Below, piece after piece: positions 15,150 to 19,017 of a stretch of DNA of 19,017 nt. A program made the translations under genes and the position numbers. The stretch is from Ignavibacteria bacterium UBA6906 (GTDB lineage: Bacteria > Bacteroidota > Ignavibacteria > UBA10030 > UBA6906): positions 5,729 to 24,745 of the forward strand of contig DKBG01000061.1 of assembly GCA_002451155.1 (NCBI GenBank), in the 5' to 3' direction. The notes under the pieces were generated by a model that saw only the letters and a list, made by a program, of their open reading frames with translations, searched no databases and was not told where the DNA came from. How positions within the stretch are numbered: position 1 is the stretch's first letter; every line of letters starts with the position of its first letter.

Positions 15150-16286
15150 CTACAGGGTTCGTTTTTGCATTCGCTTCATACTCACGCCGAGCGTCACAGC
15201 GGCAAAGAGCATCATGTACACAAACTGGGGCCAGAGGGCGTCAAATCCCACCCCCTTCAGCATCACTCCGCGGACTACGACCAGGAAGAATTTCGTCACC
15301 GCGATGTTCGAGAGAACCTGGAGCGCGATGGGCATACTGGTGACCGGAAAAATGAACCCCGAGAGAATGAAGGAGGGCAGAAGCGAGCTGAGCACCGCCA
15401 GGATGAACGCGACCTGTTGCGAGTCGGTGATGCTGGAGATGAACAGCCCCTGACCGAGCGCCCCGAGAATGATTGACAGAATGCCGGCGTAGAGGACAAG
15501 GAGACTCCCTTTCACCTCTATATCGAAGAGGAGATATCCCACAATGAGAATGACCGTGGCGGCGCCCAGGCTGATGATCAGGTAGGGAATGGTCTTGCCG
15601 ATGACAACCTGTGCAGGGCGGAGCGGAGACACCATAATCTGCTCCATGGTTCCCCGTTCCTTCTCGCGTACCACCGTCAGGGAAGTCGAGACGACTGAGG
15701 TCAGCACCAGGATGAGCCCGATCAGACCGGGAACAAGGAATTTTGTCGAGATCAGGTCAGGGTTATACCAGATGCGGGGCTGGAAATCGATCGGCACATA
15801 CTGCCGGCGGCCGGTACGCATAAATGCATCGGCAAGAAGTCGGTTTGAATAGTCTACTGTCATGCGGGCGGCATAGTTCACCGCCTGCCCGCCCGTGTTG
15901 GCATCCGCGCCGTCCACAAGGATTTGCACGTGCGTTTCGCGACCGGCGATGAGGTCACGGCCGAAGGAGCCCGGGATGACCACCGCGACGCTCGCCTGAC
16001 TCCTAAGGAAGCGCTCCTCAATCTCCTCGTATCCGAATGCTTCATAGCTGTAGGTGAAATACTCCGACCGCTTGAATTGCTCAAGGAATTGCCTGCTTTC
16101 GGGAGACTTGCTCTGGTCGAAGATAACAAGGGGGATATGCTTCACATCGAAATTCAGGGCGTATCCCACAAGGATGATCAATGCCGCCGGGAGGACCAGC
16201 AGCATTCCCAGGGAGGTAGGGTCGCGCCTGATTTGACGGAACTCTTTGAGAATAACCGGTTTGAGGGATCGGAGTTTGGTCGCCAT
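15150..16286 (-). CDS. ABC-2 type permease 1 (YhhJ/YbhS/YbhR-like)
   Basis: This 378-residue permease is the first of the pair. It has TM1 near 26-44, a periplasmic domain (about 48-180) and five helices between about 183 and 370. It carries LKEFRQIRRDP, RIWYNPDL (171-178), VREKERGTMEQI (206-217) and VRGVMLKGVG (338-347). AAGGA precedes ATG 16286 by five bases, and only nine bases separate it from the ATPase 2 stop. It has the same length as permease 2, and the listed motifs sit at identical residue numbers, pointing to an ancestral gene duplication with no later length change. Function is export across the inner membrane together with the TolC-like channel encoded in the same operon; a matching adaptor is not in the window. 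Confidence 0.9.
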   Translation of the reverse strand: MATKLRSLKPVILKEFRQIRRDPTSLGMLLVLPAALIILVGYALNFDVKHIPLVIFDQSKSPESRQFLEQFKRSEYFTYSYEAFGYEEIEERFLRSQASVAVVIPGSFGRDLIAGRETHVQILVDGADANTGGQAVNYAARMTVDYSNRLLADAFMRTGRRQYVPIDFQPRIWYNPDLISTKFLVPGLIGLILVLTSVVSTSLTVVREKERGTMEQIMVSPLRPAQVVIGKTIPYLIISLGAATVILIVGYLLFDIEVKGSLLVLYAGILSIILGALGQGLFISSITDSQQVAFILAVLSSLLPSFILSGFIFPVTSMPIALQVLSNIAVTKFFLVVVRGVMLKGVGFDALWPQFVYMMLFAAVTLGVSMKRMQKRTL

Positions 16287-16295
16287 CTGATTCCT

Positions 16296-17246
16296 TTATG
16301 CCGCGTTTGCCTTTGCATCCTCCTCCAGAAGGAAGAGGAACACGTCTTCCAGGGAGGGTATGATGCGTATGATCTGACCGACCTCGATGCCGTTGCGGGC
16401 CAGGGTCCTTGTGATGGCATCCCTGCCGGAGGCTTCGTCCCGTACCATGACGTGGAGGTGTGTCCCGAAGACCGAGCATTCCAGCACCCAGGCTTCCTTT
16501 CGCAGCGCGTCGAGCGCGTCGACAACCGCGCCGTTCCGAATGGTTACCTCAAGCATCGGACTGGTGATATGCCGGGTCTTGAGCTCCATCGGGCTCCCCG
16601 TAGCGATCAGGCGGCCGGCGTTGATCATGATGATATCGTTGCAATATTCCGCCTCATCGAGAAAGTGCGTGGTGACAAGGACTGTGACTCCTTCGCCCGA
16701 GAGCTGGTTGATGAGCTCCCAGAATGACCGGCGCGAGATCGGATCCACACCGCCGGTCGGCTCGTCGAGAAAGACGATCGTCGGCTGGTGAAGCACCGCG
16801 CAGCCGAGGGCAAGCCGTTGTTTCCATCCTCCCGGGAGTGTCCGGGTCAGCAGGTGTTCCCGCCCTTTCAGGTCCGCAATCCCAAGCGCCCACTCCATCC
16901 GTTCGCTCAGCCGTACGCCGGTCAGGCCGTACACGCCCCCGAAGAACCGGATATTCTGCTCAACGGTCAGGTCGTCGTAGAGCGAAAATTTCTGTGACAT
17001 GTACCCGATGTGTCGTTTGACGAGTTCGGTCTCTGTATTGATGTCATACCCGGCCACAGTCGCCGAGCCCGATGTCGGCTGGAGGAGACCACACAGCATC
17101 CGGATTGTGGTGGACTTGCCCGCCCCGTTTGCGCCGAGGAAGCCGAAGATCTCTCCGCGTCGAACGGTGAAACTCACATGATCGACCGCGGTGAACCGGC
17201 CGAATGCCTTTGTGAGCTCAAAGACTTCGATCGCCTGATCGTTCAT
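16296..17246 (-). CDS. ABC-2 exporter ATPase 2 (YbhF C-half/DrrA-like), canonical H-loop
   Basis: This 316-residue nucleotide-binding subunit shows Walker A GANGAGKST (38-46), Q85 in the Q-loop, Walker B IVFLDE (157-162) with PTGGVDP after it, and H194 in VTTHFLDEAE. The signature motif is LPGGWKQR (137-144) instead of LSGGQ, a variant seen in YbhF/RbbA-type paired ATPases. A C-terminal extension (about 225-316) ends in IIPSLEDVFLFLLEED, as in drug and lipid exporter ATPases. ATG 17246 overlaps the stop of the TolC-like gene by four bases (ATGA), so translation is coupled; GGAG is ten bases upstream. It should pair with the ATPase encoded at 18595-19017, and the catalytic burden probably rests on this subunit's H-loop. 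Confidence 0.92.
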   Translation of the reverse strand: MNDQAIEVFELTKAFGRFTAVDHVSFTVRRGEIFGFLGANGAGKSTTIRMLCGLLQPTSGSATVAGYDINTETELVKRHIGYMSQKFSLYDDLTVEQNIRFFGGVYGLTGVRLSERMEWALGIADLKGREHLLTRTLPGGWKQRLALGCAVLHQPTIVFLDEPTGGVDPISRRSFWELINQLSGEGVTVLVTTHFLDEAEYCNDIIMINAGRLIATGSPMELKTRHITSPMLEVTIRNGAVVDALDALRKEAWVLECSVFGTHLHVMVRDEASGRDAITRTLARNGIEVGQIIRIIPSLEDVFLFLLEEDAKANAA

Positions 17247-18592
17247 TTCACTGCTTCTCCGACGGTCTCCTGCCCCCCTATTGCCCGGGCGAGGGCCGCC
17301 CGGGCGAGAGCCAGCTCCACCCGCGCGCCGGAGAGCTGGGTCTGGCTCTGGAGCAACGAAAGTTCCGCGTCGAGCAGGTCTGTCGGGGTGGAAAGCCCGG
17401 ACCGGTACTTCTCCGATGACACGCGGAGATTTTCGGTCGCCTGATCCACACCGATTTTCGCGACGGACAACTTCTGCCCTGCGCGGTGGAGGTTGAGTGA
17501 AGCCCTGTGCACCTCCAGGGAGACGTTTTCGGCGAGCTGGGATTCCTGGAGGCGTGCCTGTTTTAGGGCGGCCTCAGCCTGCTCGACGCGATTTCCAGTG
17601 GCTCCCCAGTTCCAGATGTCCATTGAGACTGTCACGCCCACATCCCACTTGCCCAGAAATTCAGGTGTTATCGGCTGGTACCGGGAGTTCGGATTGTTGT
17701 AGTTGAAATTGGCGTTGAATTCAATCTGGGGCCACCACCCTCCCTTCGCAGCGGTCACCGATGCCCCCGCCGCCTGGACGCGTGTTGAGGCGGCCTGGAG
17801 GTCGGTCCGGCGGCCGGCAGCGATGGCGGCGAGATGTTGTACGGAATCTCCGCCAGTCTCCTGCAGCGCGGGGCCGGCAAAAGCCTCCGGAGTCGACAGG
17901 AGCTGGATCGCTGTTGTGGTCGGTTGGGCAAGCACGGAGTTCAGGTTCATTTCTGCGATCAGGGCGTCGTTTTCCATCTCGATGAGATTGATCCGCGCGC
18001 CGGAGAGCTGGACCTCCACCCGAAGCAGGTCGTTCCGCGTGGCGAGTCCCGCTTTCATGAGTCGTTCTGTGTCAACGCGATACGATTCGAGGCGCAGGAC
18101 ATTCTCCCGGGAAAATCGTTCCACCTGGCGTGCCTGGTAAAGGCTCCAGTAGGCCGCGCTCACGTTCAACGTCACATCCTCCTCCGACATGGCTCGGTCA
18201 AGCTCGGAGGCGCTTGCCTGCAGCGCGGCAGCTTCTGCGGTTGCGGAGAGACGCGAGCCCGTAAAGAGCGGCTGACGGAGTCCCAGGCGAAGGACATATT
18301 GATTCGGTGGTACATTTCCTACCGAGATTGGCAGGGGGATAGAGGTCGCTGCGAGTCGAAACTGACCTTCCTGGAGATGGTAATAGGACCCGTAGAACGC
18401 GAGCCCGGCGAACCGCATGGCGCCGGCCTCCGACGCACGCGCCTGATCAGCCTCGGCCCGTGCTGCAGAAATCTTCAGCCCACGGTTGTTTTCTTTGCCG
18501 ATCCTAATCGCCTCCTCCAGCGTGAGGGAGGTCCGAGTCTGCGCGACTGCCAGGGCCGTGCAGAGCATCCAGCCAGCTATTGTCCACTTCAT
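17243..18592 (-). CDS. TolC-family outer-membrane efflux protein
   Basis: This 449-residue outer-membrane channel subunit would trimerise to carry exported substrate across the periplasm and outer membrane. Residues 1-17 form a signal peptide with cleavage likely at AVA-Q. Two homologous helical repeats rich in Ala, Gln and Glu follow: LTLEEAIRIGKENN near 22-36 opens the first, and GKWDVGVTVSMDIWNWGATG, at about 315-335, is the second-repeat strand region typical of the family. Length is normal. The gene sits between the two ATPase genes: two bases after the stop of ATPase 1 and overlapping the start of ATPase 2 by four. AGAGGT is about six bases before the ATG, inside the end of ATPase 1. 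It could also serve the adaptor-equipped exporter at 6562-10808, which lacks its own channel. Confidence 0.92.
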   Translation of the reverse strand: MKWTIAGWMLCTALAVAQTRTSLTLEEAIRIGKENNRGLKISAARAEADQARASEAGAMRFAGLAFYGSYYHLQEGQFRLAATSIPLPISVGNVPPNQYVLRLGLRQPLFTGSRLSATAEAAALQASASELDRAMSEEDVTLNVSAAYWSLYQARQVERFSRENVLRLESYRVDTERLMKAGLATRNDLLRVEVQLSGARINLIEMENDALIAEMNLNSVLAQPTTTAIQLLSTPEAFAGPALQETGGDSVQHLAAIAAGRRTDLQAASTRVQAAGASVTAAKGGWWPQIEFNANFNYNNPNSRYQPITPEFLGKWDVGVTVSMDIWNWGATGNRVEQAEAALKQARLQESQLAENVSLEVHRASLNLHRAGQKLSVAKIGVDQATENLRVSSEKYRSGLSTPTDLLDAELSLLQSQTQLSGARVELALARAALARAIGGQETVGEAVK

Positions 18593-18594
18593 GC

Positions 18595-19017
18595 CTAAAC
18601 CTCTTTTTCTTCTCTTTGTGTCAGCAGGGAGATGAACACGTTCTCGAGCGTCGGCGAGATTCTCCGCACTCCGGTGATCGACACCCCGGCAGCGCGGAGG
18701 ATTCTTTCGACGGTGGGTGTATCCCGCCGCGCGTCTGCAACTACAACATTCAACCTGTCTCCGAACGCCTGGACTTCCATCAGTTCTTCGCGACCTTTCA
18801 GTGCCTGGAAGGCCGTCCGCACCGGATGGCAGACGAATTCGACCACCTGACCGGGCATCCGCTGTTTGATTTCACCTGGAGTGCTGACCACCATGGCTTT
18901 TCCCTTGTCCATCAGAGCCACGCGCGTGCACCGCTCCGCCTCGTCGAGGTAGGGCGTGGTGAGGAGGATGGTGAGGCCCTCCCGCTGAAGCCGGGCGAGG
19001 AGCTTCCAGAAGTCGCG
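18595..19017 (-). CDS. ABC-2 exporter ATPase 1, C-terminal part, H-loop histidine replaced by proline (5' end beyond window)
   Basis: The frame stays open to the right edge; 140 residues are visible. The fragment begins RDFWKLLARLQREGLTI and continues with LLTTPYLDEAERC, the region just after Walker B in an ABC ATPase. At the H-loop position (codon 18954-18952, CCC) there is proline, where ATPase 2 has histidine in VTTHFLDEAEYC. In the fused YbhF/RbbA arrangement the first ATPase half often lacks this histidine, so this is probably the split counterpart of that half. The C-terminal extension ends in ISPTLENVFISLLTQREE, matching ATPase 2. Walker A, Q-loop, signature and Walker B lie outside the window and cannot be judged. 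The stop is two bases before the TolC-like start, so it belongs to the same operon. Confidence 0.88.
   Translation of the reverse strand, partial: RDFWKLLARLQREGLTILLTTPYLDEAERCTRVALMDKGKAMVVSTPGEIKQRMPGQVVEFVCHPVRTAFQALKGREELMEVQAFGDRLNVVVADARRDTPTVERILRAAGVSITGVRRISPTLENVFISLLTQREEKEV

Noticed and set aside
15924..16727. 267-residue plus-strand frame spanning the permease 1 and ATPase 2 genes
   Set aside because: It crosses a gene junction on the opposite strand and resembles no protein; an antisense shadow.

Overview
This window is a gene-dense stretch of a bacterial chromosome. GC is high, roughly the upper fifties percent by eye (not computed). Genes lie on both strands in short operons, with classical GGAGG-type ribosome sites and several GTG starts. 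A Gram-negative envelope is clear: there is a TolC-type outer-membrane channel, a periplasmic adaptor, ABC exporters with large periplasmic loops, and signal peptides on predicted periplasmic hydrolases. No rRNA, tRNA, phage, transposon or CRISPR is visible. The gene mix (non-HemE URO-D family protein, ACT-less phosphoglycerate dehydrogenase, M61-PDZ peptidase, DUF2461, MacB-like and YbhFSR-like exporters) would fit an environmental FCB-type lineage, but taxonomy is a low-confidence inference.

Layout. (1) 1-872, minus: a URO-D family protein running off the left edge. A 398-bp divergent leader follows, with an inverted repeat and a 16-bp palindrome. (2) 1271-2200, plus: D-3-phosphoglycerate dehydrogenase. 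(3) 5978 down to 2261, minus: a two-gene unit of a membrane-inserted metallophosphoesterase and a secreted M61/PDZ peptidase, with a good candidate sigma70 promoter at 6029-6057. (4) 6141-10808, plus: a small one-TM protein, an HlyD/RND-type adaptor, a LolD/MacB-type ATPase and two FtsX/MacB-type permeases, closed by a perfect 16-bp hairpin at 10836-10872. (5) 12937 down to 10975, minus: an exported tartrate-resistant-acid-phosphatase-like enzyme and a DUF2461 protein. (6) 12999-13886, plus: a YbbN/CnoX-like thioredoxin-TPR protein. (7) From the right edge down to 14000, minus: an ABC-2 export operon in the order ATPase 1 (partial), TolC-like channel, ATPase 2, permease 1, permease 2.

How they fit together. 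Two different ABC export machines lie close together. The plus-strand one has an adaptor but no outer-membrane channel. The minus-strand one has a channel but no adaptor inside the window. The minus-strand operon looks like a split version of the YbhF/YbhS/YbhR layout. ATPase 1 carries proline where the H-loop histidine should be, while ATPase 2 keeps a normal H-loop but has an altered signature motif. The two permeases are both 378 residues and align without gaps. I see no wholly new system here. The points most worth a second look are the asymmetric split ATPase pair, the metallophosphoesterase whose catalytic core is interrupted by membrane segments, and the leader of the URO-D gene.
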